A stretch of DNA of 5,291 nucleotides from assembly GCA_030596465.1 (NCBI GenBank), contig JAUVJW010000153.1, positions 1 to 5,291 of the forward strand. Direction: 5' to 3'. Origin of the DNA: Candidatus Fermentibacteraceae bacterium. GTDB taxonomy: Bacteria; Fermentibacterota; Fermentibacteria; Fermentibacterales; JCC-6. The translations under genes and the position numbers were made by a program. Numbering within the stretch: position 1 is the stretch's first letter; each line of letters begins with the position of its first letter. The notes under the pieces were generated by a model. The model had not been told where the DNA came from, ran no database searches, and saw only the letters and a list, made by a program, of their open reading frames with translations. Shown one piece after another: positions 1 to 5,291 of this stretch.

Positions 1-688
1 CCCGCCCGGGACTTTTCCCCCGGACATTGTGTCCGAATATGGTCTGGCTGCAGTAGGTACAGAAGTGATTGCATCCACGGTTTGTTTCCATATAACCAAC
101 CGGGTTTTTCCTTGATGCAATATGCGGAGATTTGTAGTATTTCAAATTGTAAAGCTGCCAGGCGGGCATTGGCAGATCATCAAGGTCCATAATCGGCGCT
201 CGGGGTTTGGTGACCATGTAATCATCATTGTCAAAAAAGGCAATACCTGCAATCCCGTGAAGCTCATTACCCAGACAGAGTTCTCTAAGGGTGTTTTCTC
301 CCTCCCCGATTGAAACCACATCGAATTCGCTTGTCTCCAGTACTTCCCTGGGAAGCGTAGTTGCGTGAATACCACCTGCTATGAGCATGGTTTCAGGGCA
401 TTCCTCTCTGGCAATTGCGGCAAGGGTAATGGCTTCTGAAACCAGGGGCGTAGTGAAAGTAATTCCTACATAGTCGGGTTTCTAATTGCGGAGTACATCC
501 CGATAAGCATCAATGGGACTTGCTTCTATCATCAGATCAGCCACTCGAACATCGTGGTTATCTTCAAGCACGGCACCCGCAAGAGCCCCCAGAGTAACGA
601 AGGGTGCGGATGTTATCGCAACTCTGATTTTACTGTCGCTGTAAACATCTATGGAAGACGGTGGATTTACAAGAAGAACTCGGGCCAA
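1..688 (-). CDS. B12-binding radical SAM protein, 3'-partial, interrupted by an in-frame amber codon
   Basis: This is the N-terminal part of a cobalamin-dependent radical SAM enzyme (BchE/P-methylase-like group); the gene runs off the left edge. The likely start is TTG at 686-688, with AAGGAG at 695-700 and a 6-nt spacer, giving the typical opening MARVLLVNPP. An upstream in-frame ATG pair at 716-721 lacks such a site. Counting from TTG, codons 1 to about 140 form the B12-binding Rossmann domain, with KPDYVGIT (70-77), GGIHAT (105-110) and GEGE (128-131). A DLDDLPMPAW linker (168-177) follows. The radical SAM cluster motif CX3CX2C is at C206, C210 and C213 and would bind the 4Fe-4S cluster that cleaves S-adenosylmethionine. 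Codon 69 is TAG (482-484), yet the same frame carries family motifs on both sides, so this is one gene with a nonsense codon, a readthrough site or a sequence error. The substrate cannot be told from this fragment. It lies 56 nt downstream of the C1A protease gene on the same strand, probably cotranscribed. Confidence 0.85.
482..484 (-). other. In-frame TAG inside the radical SAM gene
   Basis: Reading the minus strand, the sense codons ...CTC CGC AAT are followed by TAG and then AAA CCC GAC TAT GTA, so LRN-stop-KPDYV. No frame change is needed, and the reading frame stays open for 160 more codons to the window edge. One base change from GAG, AAG or CAG (Glu, Lys or Gln) would explain it, and a charged residue would fit the helix end before the KPDYVGIT strand. 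The neighbouring C1A protease gene ends naturally at TAG, which argues against TAG being a general sense codon here. Confidence 0.9.
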
Positions 689-694
689 AACAAT

Positions 695-700
695 CTCCTT
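695..700 (-). promoter_or_regulatory. Ribosome binding site that sets the TTG start of the radical SAM gene
   Basis: AAGGAG on the minus strand lies 6 nt before TTG at 686-688. This spacing is ideal, and the resulting protein begins exactly where the B12-binding fold begins. It favours TTG over the ATG codons upstream, one of which lies within the arms of an intergenic hairpin. Confidence 0.7.
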
Positions 701-707
701 ATTCAAG

Positions 708-745
708 TGCCCCGGCATCATATGGATACCGGGGCAAATATTTGC
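708..745 (-). repeat. Intergenic hairpin and overlapping 12-bp palindrome between protease and radical SAM genes
   Basis: TGCCCCGG (708-715) and CCGGGGCA (729-736) are perfect 8-bp inverted repeats with a 13-nt loop. GCAAATATTTGC (734-745) is a perfect palindrome that overlaps the right arm by three bases and reaches the TAG stop of the protease gene. On the transcribed minus strand the hairpin is followed by ACTTGAATAAGGAG, not a U-run, so it is not a classic intrinsic terminator. It could stabilise or process the upstream message, or tune expression of the second gene. Function is inferred. Confidence 0.5.
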
Positions 746-3183
746 TACCTGTCAATAACAACCAGTCTGGAAACTGCCGTCTGTCCGTTGCAGGTAGCCA
801 TTACGGGATAGATGCCGGGTGGCAGTCTATGCCCCACCCCATCTGTAAGGTTGAAGGGAACTGTAATATCCCCGCCGGGTACTGTTCCACTGAAAACGGT
901 GTTAATTATTCTTCCTGACAGATCATGTACCTGAAGAGTCAGCAGACCGCCGGACGGAATTCTACATGTAAATGCGGTGGTTGAAACAGCAGGGTTAACA
1001 CCTGTAAGCTGCATAGAAAGTGCCTGTACAGTTTCTCCTTCTTCAATCGAGAGAGCCCCGGTAGCCCATATTTCCACATCATCAATATTCCAGCCGCAAT
1101 ACTCCCAGCCTGCATCTGTAGTTCCCATAACCCAGCGAATCCAGACAGTGGCTTCAGTATCCGCGAAGGCGGAGATGTCGATGAATCTGGTACTCCAGTC
1201 TCCATCGGTTATCTCTTCTTCACCGTTCTCCCACACAGAGAACCATGTTTCGTTATCATTGGAAATCTGCACCGCCGCATGGTCGTATGCGTTACCTTCA
1301 ACACCCAGCCACCTCTGGAATCGCAGCTGTGTGCCATAAAGGTTGGAGCAGTCTATAGCGCCTGTTGTAAGATATTTTTCACTTAAATAGGGCTGGTAAT
1401 CACCCTGCAGGTTGTATCCGTAAACATTATCACCTGTAAAACCTGATGAGGGATCAGGATTGCCGTGGGAGCCGCCCATTCCCTGAGGTATGCCCCAGTT
1501 CCAGAGATTGTCAGCGGTCCATCCGGGATCAGTATCCATGTTCCAGCTGTAAACAATACCCGCTTCTCCCACAATAAGAACAACTGTTCTTGTGGTGTTA
1601 CCCATACCGCTTGTAACATTGATAAAATCAACATCGGCAGTATAAACACCAAAAGGCAAGGCGGCAGCTTCTGAATTTATAGACGCTGTAATATCAATAA
1701 TCTCACCTTGAGAAATACTGCCGGACAATGCTCCCGTGAGATCGAGCCAATTCACAGATTCCGGAGAAACCAGATACTGTACATTTCCATCGCCCATGAA
1801 CTCCATTTCCCATGTTTCCGAACTGGGTGTAAAGGGGCCTCCTGTATCTCCCTGAAAAAGAAAATCCTGATCCGGAGAGAGACTGATACCTGCGTTATAT
1901 CCAAGAAGTTTCAGGCAGAAGTTGCCGGTTCCCGGATAAGGATTGCCGGTCCATGTATACAAATCGTGCCAGATCCCGTCGTTGTACCAGCTCTCATTCT
2001 CGGAAGCTGAGGATTCCACTATTACCCTCATGGATGCCCCAAGCAGCACAGGTATTTCAGCAGTCCTGTCAAAGGCATAGCCTCCGTCAGAAAACTCCAG
2101 GACGAAATAAACACTGTCGCCCTGAGCAAGCTCAAATGGATTGGCAAGTTCCACGGTGTGAAGCCCTATGTACTCGAAATAGCCACTCTCCGTGGTAATC
2201 AGATCTGAAAGCACTCCACCGCTGAAACTACCGTAAAAAGAAGCCGTGAAATCAATTGAATCCGCAGCGGTAAAAAATGATACGGCCGGAATGTAATGAT
2301 CATCAGCAGCTTCAAAGGCATTCATTACTTTTACTATACCTGTAAAGGTGTCACGCCAGCCATGATAATCGTGGTAATAGAATTTCTCATACTCCATGGC
2401 CTGAACATTCGTAAAGGATACTGTTCCCATGAATGGTTCACGGGCACACCACTTGTCCCAGTAGCTGATAAAGAAGTAGCCGTCGAAACCCCAGCTCTCT
2501 CCCCAGCTGTTCTTCACAATCCATGCCCCCGGTTCGGGAGCCTGAGTTATCTTGTCATCATCCCAGCCGACAATAGTAACCGCATGGTTTGGCAGCATTG
2601 TAGATGAAGGAGGCTGGTATTGTATGTAATTCTCCATGAACGCGCTGTCCACGCAGTAACAGCATGCCATGCCTCCATGGTTCATAAGAGCAGTTTTTAC
2701 TCTGTCAAATGATGAAAGATCATCCCCCACTACATGCCATTCCACATCCGCCGGATAGAAGTAATGAAAATCAGGTGAACTCAGGGAAGGCGCAACATCG
2801 TAAGACTGTCCATCAATGTCTCTGACTGCTCCGTCTCCACGCGAAAGATATGCGGTTGAAACAAGGTAATCTCCACCCATGTGCACGGTTAAGCCTCCAC
2901 CGGTCGGAGGGTCAATGTCTGAATTGTACCACTCGTTAAATCCATTCCACCAATCAAGGTGGTATTCGGCCAGAGCCGGTTCACCCGTTTCTCCGTTGTT
3001 TTCCCAGACATCGGTCATAAGCAGGTTTGACTCGATGGCGGCCATGGTTCCATGAGTCCAGCATGTTCCACCCTGCTGGCTCTTTACAGATGTGACATAA
3101 TTCTCGCCGCCATAGTCTCTCAAATCAAATTGAGCCGGTAACTGAAGTTGTATCAGTGCTACAAGAAATACAGCAATAAACAC
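745..3183 (-). CDS. Secreted C1A papain-like cysteine protease with lectin-like domain and C-terminal sorting domain
   Basis: This 812-residue exported cysteine protease starts at GTG (3181-3183), with GGAGG 6 nt upstream. Residues 1-17 are a hydrophobic signal peptide ending LPA. The C1A domain follows at once (about 18-262), with FDLRD, the nucleophile motif QQGGTCW (C41, oxyanion Gln 36 or 37), the catalytic His in NHAVTIVGWDD (H200) and the catalytic Asn in KNSWGESWG (N225). Residues about 263-429 match the lectin-like domain that often follows bacterial C1A domains (FYYHDYHGW, AVSFFT, GLHTVEL, FCLKLLGY). A beta-sandwich resembling BACON-type domains spans about 433-539 (GGPFTPSS, WLDLTG). 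A MAM/jelly-roll-like region rich in Trp spans about 544-708 (NMDTDPGW, WNIDDVEIW). Residues about 720-812 form a FlgD-like/Por-like sorting domain (NPA, VHDLSGRII, LPPGIY, final VVIDR). No I29-type propeptide is visible. A longer in-frame ORF reaches 3348, but that extension overlaps the divergent glycosyltransferase and is unlikely to be translated. It is probably surface-anchored or secreted for protein degradation; the substrate is unknown. Confidence 0.92.
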   Translation of the reverse strand: MFIAVFLVALIQLQLPAQFDLRDYGGENYVTSVKSQQGGTCWTHGTMAAIESNLLMTDVWENNGETGEPALAEYHLDWWNGFNEWYNSDIDPPTGGGLTVHMGGDYLVSTAYLSRGDGAVRDIDGQSYDVAPSLSSPDFHYFYPADVEWHVVGDDLSSFDRVKTALMNHGGMACCYCVDSAFMENYIQYQPPSSTMLPNHAVTIVGWDDDKITQAPEPGAWIVKNSWGESWGFDGYFFISYWDKWCAREPFMGTVSFTNVQAMEYEKFYYHDYHGWRDTFTGIVKVMNAFEAADDHYIPAVSFFTAADSIDFTASFYGSFSGGVLSDLITTESGYFEYIGLHTVELANPFELAQGDSVYFVLEFSDGGYAFDRTAEIPVLLGASMRVIVESSASENESWYNDGIWHDLYTWTGNPYPGTGNFCLKLLGYNAGISLSPDQDFLFQGDTGGPFTPSSETWEMEFMGDGNVQYLVSPESVNWLDLTGALSGSISQGEIIDITASINSEAAALPFGVYTADVDFINVTSGMGNTTRTVVLIVGEAGIVYSWNMDTDPGWTADNLWNWGIPQGMGGSHGNPDPSSGFTGDNVYGYNLQGDYQPYLSEKYLTTGAIDCSNLYGTQLRFQRWLGVEGNAYDHAAVQISNDNETWFSVWENGEEEITDGDWSTRFIDISAFADTEATVWIRWVMGTTDAGWEYCGWNIDDVEIWATGALSIEEGETVQALSMQLTGVNPAVSTTAFTCRIPSGGLLTLQVHDLSGRIINTVFSGTVPGGDITVPFNLTDGVGHRLPPGIYPVMATCNGQTAVSRLVVIDR

Positions 3184-3189
3184 GTAGAA

Positions 3190-3194
3190 CCTCC
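3190..3194 (-). promoter_or_regulatory. Ribosome binding site that sets the GTG start of the protease
   Basis: GGAGG on the minus strand lies 6 nt before GTG at 3181-3183, and the signal peptide starts right there. The alternative in-frame GTG at 3226-3228 has a GGGAGG only 1 nt away, which is too close to work well. It would, however, add an arginine-containing n-region to the signal peptide. Confidence 0.65.
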
Positions 3195-3237
3195 AATAGT
3201 TAACAAAAACACACCCCGAAAAGTTCACACCTCCCGG

Positions 3238-3266
3238 ATCGTACACTTGCAGAAATAATCTGTCTT
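3238..3266 (-). promoter_or_regulatory. Possible sigma70-type promoter for the protease operon
   Basis: On the minus strand, AAGACA (3261-3266) is followed after 17 nt by TACGAT (3238-3243); each box matches its consensus in four of six positions. The transcript would start near 3231 and carry a leader of about 48 nt with the GGAGG site. It overlaps the opposing glycosyltransferase promoter. This is a motif match only. Confidence 0.3.
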
Positions 3267-3274
3267 TATATACT
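3247..3274 (+). promoter_or_regulatory. Sigma70-type promoter placing +1 at the glycosyltransferase ATG
   Basis: TTGCAG (3247-3252) and TATACT (3269-3274) are separated by 16 nt. Each box is a good match to the consensus. Six bases separate the -10 box from the ATG at 3281, so the expected transcription start is the A of the start codon itself. No Shine-Dalgarno sequence is visible before this ATG, unlike the neighbouring genes, which supports a leaderless mRNA. Confidence 0.5.
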
Positions 3275-3280
3275 ACAGTC

Positions 3281-4240
3281 ATGAAGACGCTGGTAGCTAT
3301 TCCCGCACTGAACGAGGAGATCACCATAAAGCAGGTGATTTCCGCCATTCCAGAACAACTGCACGGAACTCAAGTAGAAGTACTTGTTGTCAATGATGGT
3401 TCCACTGATTCTACCGCTGCCAAAGCTCATGAAGCTGGCGCGGATGTTATCTCCCACGGCAGGAATATGGGTCTTGGCACAGCTTTTCGCACCATGCTTT
3501 CGTATGCCCGGGAAAAAGGCTTTCACTTCATGGCCACCATGGATGCAGACGGGCAGTTCAATCCAGCCGATCTTCCAGCTCTTACAAAACCGGTAATCGA
3601 AAATAGAGCTGATTTCTCTACCGCCAGCAGATTCATGAATCCTGAACTGATGCCCGACATGCCCTTCTTGAAAAAATGGGGTAACGCGAGAGTAGCAAAA
3701 CTGGTTAGCAATCTTGCAAACACAAAGATTTATGACGCTACATGCGGTTTTCGGGTTTACGGGCCAAAGGCTCTTGAAAGGGTTTCATGCTTCAGCAGAT
3801 TTACATACACCCAGGAAGTTCTGATCGACATCGCCAAAAAAGGCCTCAGAATAAAAGAGATCCCCACAAAGATCAGAGGAGAGAGAGAGCACGGTAAGTC
3901 CAGAATTGCTTCAAACCTCTGGCGCTACGCTACGCTCTCTGTAGAGGCAATGTACTCTGTAGCACACGGTCATTCTCCATGGCGCTTCTACGGAACTCCT
4001 GCGTTTTCCCTTATTGGTATCGGTGTTCTGCTCGATGTTTTCACGCTTTCCTGGTGGATTACCAGGGGTAGCATTTCACCATTTACAGCCTTTGGAATGG
4101 GAGGGCTGTTCTTAATCACTTTCGGTATACTTCTTATTCTCTTTGCGTCCATCGCCGATATTTCTGCGTCTAACAGGAAAATGCTTGAGGAAATTACTGC
4201 GATTGAAACCAGAAGAATCAGAGAAAAACTGAATCACTGA
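3281..4240 (+). CDS. DPM1-like family 2 glycosyltransferase with two C-terminal membrane helices
   Basis: This 319-residue GT-A enzyme resembles dolichyl/polyprenyl-phosphate mannosyl- or glucosyltransferases, which move a sugar from a nucleotide sugar to a lipid phosphate at the cytoplasmic membrane. The opening MKTLVAIPALNEE (1-13) is the classic GT2 start. VVNDGSTD (36-43) contacts the nucleotide, and the metal-binding DXD is D88-A-D90 in MDADGQF. CGFRVYGPKAL (155-165), FTYTQEVLIDIAKKG (174-188) and IRGEREHGKSRI (198-209) are the usual downstream conserved blocks. Two hydrophobic helices (about 239-260 and 271-292) anchor the C-terminus, and a charged cytoplasmic tail ends at 319. The start is certain from family alignment. 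It ends in a tandem in-frame TGA TAA. The actual sugar and acceptor are unknown; cell-envelope glycan or glycoprotein synthesis is plausible. It is transcribed divergently from the protease and convergently with the STAS-like gene, so it is probably monocistronic. Confidence 0.93.
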   Translation: MKTLVAIPALNEEITIKQVISAIPEQLHGTQVEVLVVNDGSTDSTAAKAHEAGADVISHGRNMGLGTAFRTMLSYAREKGFHFMATMDADGQFNPADLPALTKPVIENRADFSTASRFMNPELMPDMPFLKKWGNARVAKLVSNLANTKIYDATCGFRVYGPKALERVSCFSRFTYTQEVLIDIAKKGLRIKEIPTKIRGEREHGKSRIASNLWRYATLSVEAMYSVAHGHSPWRFYGTPAFSLIGIGVLLDVFTLSWWITRGSISPFTAFGMGGLFLITFGILLILFASIADISASNRKMLEEITAIETRRIREKLNH

Positions 4241-4308
4241 TAAAATCCTCCTGTTCCCTGAAGAGCAGATATTCAGATCCGATGGGCGGTGCTTCTACCT
4301 TTCATTAT

Positions 4309-4713
4309 TCAGATAGAACCATCAGGCAGATCCAGCCACCTTTCCGCTTCTTCTATTGATTTGAAACCTCTTCTGAGAAGCCTTGATTCTCTGGAGTAAG
4401 ATTCAAGCTCCAGTTCCCTGGAAATACCTTTCGGGAAAACCTCTGCGGATCTTGACAAACCGGCGGCAATAGCCAACCTCTGGGCTTCTATGTGGAGATT
4501 TTTTACAAGATGCCCTGGAGTAAGCATCTCTCTCACATCTACAAGCGCGGTAAAGGGTGAATCCAGTCTCTCTATGGCCAGAACTATATTTTTAACATAA
4601 TCCGGGGTCACAGAAGGATCTGTCCAGAACCCCCTGAGTGTAAGGTAAAGCCGATTAATCTCACCGTCCAGGCTGATAGTGTAATTTACGGTTTCCGCAA
4701 TCACCCGTTTCAT
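4309..4713 (-). CDS. SpoIIAA-like / STAS-SEC14-like domain protein
   Basis: This 134-residue soluble protein has no signal peptide or membrane helix. It looks like the SpoIIAA-like STAS/SEC14 family: an N-terminal strand pair with LYLTLRGFW (22-30), a central strand FTALVDVREM (54-63) preceded by a helix, and a helix LVKNLHIEAQRLAIAAGLSR (69-88). SAEVFPKGISRELELES (89-105) follows, and the typical C-terminal motif FKSIEEAERWLD (117-128). Members have a small alpha/beta fold and no assigned catalytic activity; many are annotated as hypothetical. Start ATG at 4711-4713 is preceded by AAGGAG 7 nt upstream, so the start is secure. It ends TGA, 68 nt from the convergent glycosyltransferase; I see no clear terminator between them. 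A well-defined promoter with an internal palindrome lies upstream, suggesting individual regulation. The family assignment is from pattern recognition and is moderately sure; the biological role is unknown. Confidence 0.75.
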   Translation of the reverse strand: MKRVIAETVNYTISLDGEINRLYLTLRGFWTDPSVTPDYVKNIVLAIERLDSPFTALVDVREMLTPGHLVKNLHIEAQRLAIAAGLSRSAEVFPKGISRELELESYSRESRLLRRGFKSIEEAERWLDLPDGSI

Positions 4714-4743
4714 ATTTCCTCTCCTTCATCACCATTGATTTTC

Positions 4744-4772
4744 AAACTAGCATAAGATTATGCAAATGTCAA
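4744..4772 (-). promoter_or_regulatory. Promoter of the STAS-like gene
   Basis: On the minus strand, TTGACA (4767-4772) is a perfect -35 consensus. After 17 nt it is followed by TAGTTT (4744-4749), a weaker -10 box with three of six matches. The start would be near 4737, giving a short leader of about 24 nt that includes the AAGGAG site. The weak -10 and the operator-like palindrome in the spacer fit a regulated promoter. Confidence 0.5.
4750..4763. promoter_or_regulatory. 14-bp inverted repeat in the promoter spacer, candidate operator
   Basis: GCATAA (4750-4755) and TTATGC (4758-4763) are perfect inverted arms around a 2-bp centre. The palindrome lies exactly between the -35 and -10 boxes of the STAS-like gene promoter, where a dimeric regulator could block the polymerase or change spacer geometry. 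The regulator is unknown and not in the window. Confidence 0.45.
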
Positions 4773-4812
4773 CAGGTAAATTGACCATATCTATTTCTGT
4801 ATATTGTGTTTT

Positions 4813-4905
4813 ATGACAATAATACACCATTACCTCAATCTAGAACCGTTTATATAAAGTGCAAGCGCAGTTCTTGCTTTCCGGACAGCAAATGACAATG
4901 ATACA
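4813..4905 (+). repeat. Imperfect direct repeat upstream of the aspartate decarboxylase gene
   Basis: ATGACAATAATACA (4813-4826) and ATGACAATGATACA (4892-4905) match at 13 of 14 positions, 79 bp apart. The second copy contains the extended -10 of the predicted promoter. The pair may be a binding site for a regulator or a duplicated promoter core. The intervening sequence also holds TTTATATAAA (4849-4858) and the short inverted repeat GCAAG/CTTGC (4861-4865, 4873-4877). Confidence 0.4.
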
Positions 4906-4907
4906 AT
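4899..4907 (+). promoter_or_regulatory. Extended -10 promoter for the aspartate decarboxylase gene
   Basis: TG-A-TACAAT matches the extended -10 pattern TGnTATAAT with one mismatch. The -35 position at the usual 17-nt spacing (TTCCGG, 4879-4884) is weak, as is common for extended -10 promoters. The start would be near 4914, leaving a leader of about 44 nt that contains the AAAGG ribosome binding site (4946-4950). Confidence 0.4.
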
Positions 4908-4957
4908 GTGATATTTATTTCGATTTGTTATGGCAGCATAAGAAGAAAGGTAAACGC

Positions 4958-5291
4958 ATGAACAGCGCAACTGAAGAGAAAACCTATGAACAACTGAGTC
5001 CATTTGAGCTTAAAGACAAGCTCATTGAAATGGCTGAAAAGAAGTCCGAGAAACTTATGCTTAACGCAGGCAGAGGTAACCCGAACTGGGTGGCCACTGA
5101 GCCCAGACATGCATTCTTTCTTCTTGGAAACTTCGCCATGGAAGAGGCATACCGGGTAATGAGCCGCCCGGGGCTCGCACGTGCTCCTGTTGCGGCGGGG
5201 TCCGCGGATCGTATGCGTGAATTCTGCCTGATACACAGTGAGACACGAGGCGCACAGTTCCTTGCGGATTCACTGAAGTATATCACCGCCG
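4958..5291 (+). CDS. asdA: Bifunctional aspartate aminotransferase / aspartate 4-decarboxylase, N-terminal part
   Basis: This is the first 111 codons of a PLP enzyme (AsdA, also called AspD) that releases the beta-carboxyl of L-aspartate to give L-alanine and CO2, with a side transaminase activity. The family is about 530 residues long, so the PLP lysine and most of the fold lie beyond the window. The identification rests on the family N-terminus: LSPFELKDKLIEMA (13-26), then LMLNAGRGNPNW (33-44) followed by VATEPRHAFFLLG (45-57), all collinear with known members. ATG at 4958 has AAAGG 7 nt upstream. In many bacteria asdA is next to aspT, encoding an aspartate/alanine antiporter, and together they generate proton motive force and consume protons; whether aspT follows here cannot be seen. 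Codons around 5160-5215 (residues 69-84, RPGLARAPVAAG) are noticeably richer in G and C than the flanking sequence but stay in frame and match a variable part of the family. Confidence 0.9.
   Translation, partial: MNSATEEKTYEQLSPFELKDKLIEMAEKKSEKLMLNAGRGNPNWVATEPRHAFFLLGNFAMEEAYRVMSRPGLARAPVAAGSADRMREFCLIHSETRGAQFLADSLKYITA

Noticed and set aside
21..35. Perfect inverted repeat CGGACA-TTG-TGTCCG
   Set aside because: It lies inside the radical SAM coding region (GHNVR) with no U-run; most likely chance within coding sequence.
482..747. Genome-wide reassignment of TAG to a sense codon
   Set aside because: The protease gene terminates at TAG (745-747) exactly where the sorting domain family ends, so TAG works as a stop at least there.
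977..1339. 120-residue open frame on the plus strand inside the protease gene
   Set aside because: It is antisense to a well-supported coding region, shows no recognisable domain, and its composition is what the opposite strand imposes.
3184..3348. 55-residue N-terminal extension of the protease up to an ATG at 3348
   Set aside because: It overlaps the 5' end of the divergent glycosyltransferase and has no family similarity. A GTG with an ideal ribosome binding site lies right at the signal peptide.
4241..4308. Possible bidirectional terminator between the convergent glycosyltransferase and STAS-like genes
   Set aside because: Only a weak CTGAA/TTCAG stem with a 9-nt loop is present and no T-run follows on either strand. 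The repeated ATTCAGAT (4271-4278 and 4307-4314) is too short to interpret.
5161..5176. GAGCC/GGCTC inverted repeat in a GC-rich patch
   Set aside because: It is inside the decarboxylase reading frame and short; no support for a regulatory role.
4928..5286. Three overlapping minus-strand open frames of 70-102 residues opposite the decarboxylase start
   Set aside because: The plus strand here encodes clear aspartate 4-decarboxylase motifs; the opposite frames have no family features or ribosome binding sites that make sense.

Overview
This window looks like a piece of a bacterial chromosome with balanced base composition. Translation starts are ATG, GTG and TTG, and most genes have a clear AGGAGG-type ribosome binding site. 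The large secreted C1A protease ends in a FlgD-like/Por-like C-terminal sorting domain. That architecture is typical of the wider FCB group and related candidate phyla, such as Marinimicrobia, Cloacimonadota, Fermentibacteria and Krumholzibacteriota. The taxonomic placement is inference from protein architecture only. I see no mobile element, CRISPR array, tRNA or rRNA.

Layout. (1) Minus strand, 1-688: a cobalamin-binding radical SAM enzyme whose 3' part runs off the window. It is interrupted by one in-frame TAG at 482-484, with perfect family continuity on both sides. (2) Minus strand, 745-3183: an 812-residue secreted papain-like (C1A) protease with a lectin-like domain, two further beta-sandwich regions and a sorting domain. 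It lies 56 nt upstream of the radical SAM gene and probably shares its transcript. A GC-rich hairpin and a 12-bp palindrome sit in the junction. (3) Plus strand, 3281-4240: a DPM1-like family 2 glycosyltransferase with two C-terminal membrane helices, divergent from the protease. Its -10 box ends 6 nt before the ATG, so its mRNA may be leaderless. (4) Minus strand, 4309-4713: a small SpoIIAA/STAS-SEC14-like protein. Its predicted promoter has a consensus -35 box and a perfect 14-bp inverted repeat in the spacer. (5) Plus strand, from 4958: the first 111 codons of a bifunctional aspartate aminotransferase/aspartate 4-decarboxylase, with an extended -10 promoter and a direct repeat upstream.

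The five genes do not form one obvious pathway. The protease and radical SAM gene form a likely two-gene operon. The glycosyltransferase, the STAS-like gene and the decarboxylase appear to be separate transcription units. I do not see a convincing previously undescribed multi-gene system. The best leads are the amber codon in the radical SAM gene, the operator-like palindrome before the STAS-like gene, and the leaderless arrangement of the glycosyltransferase.
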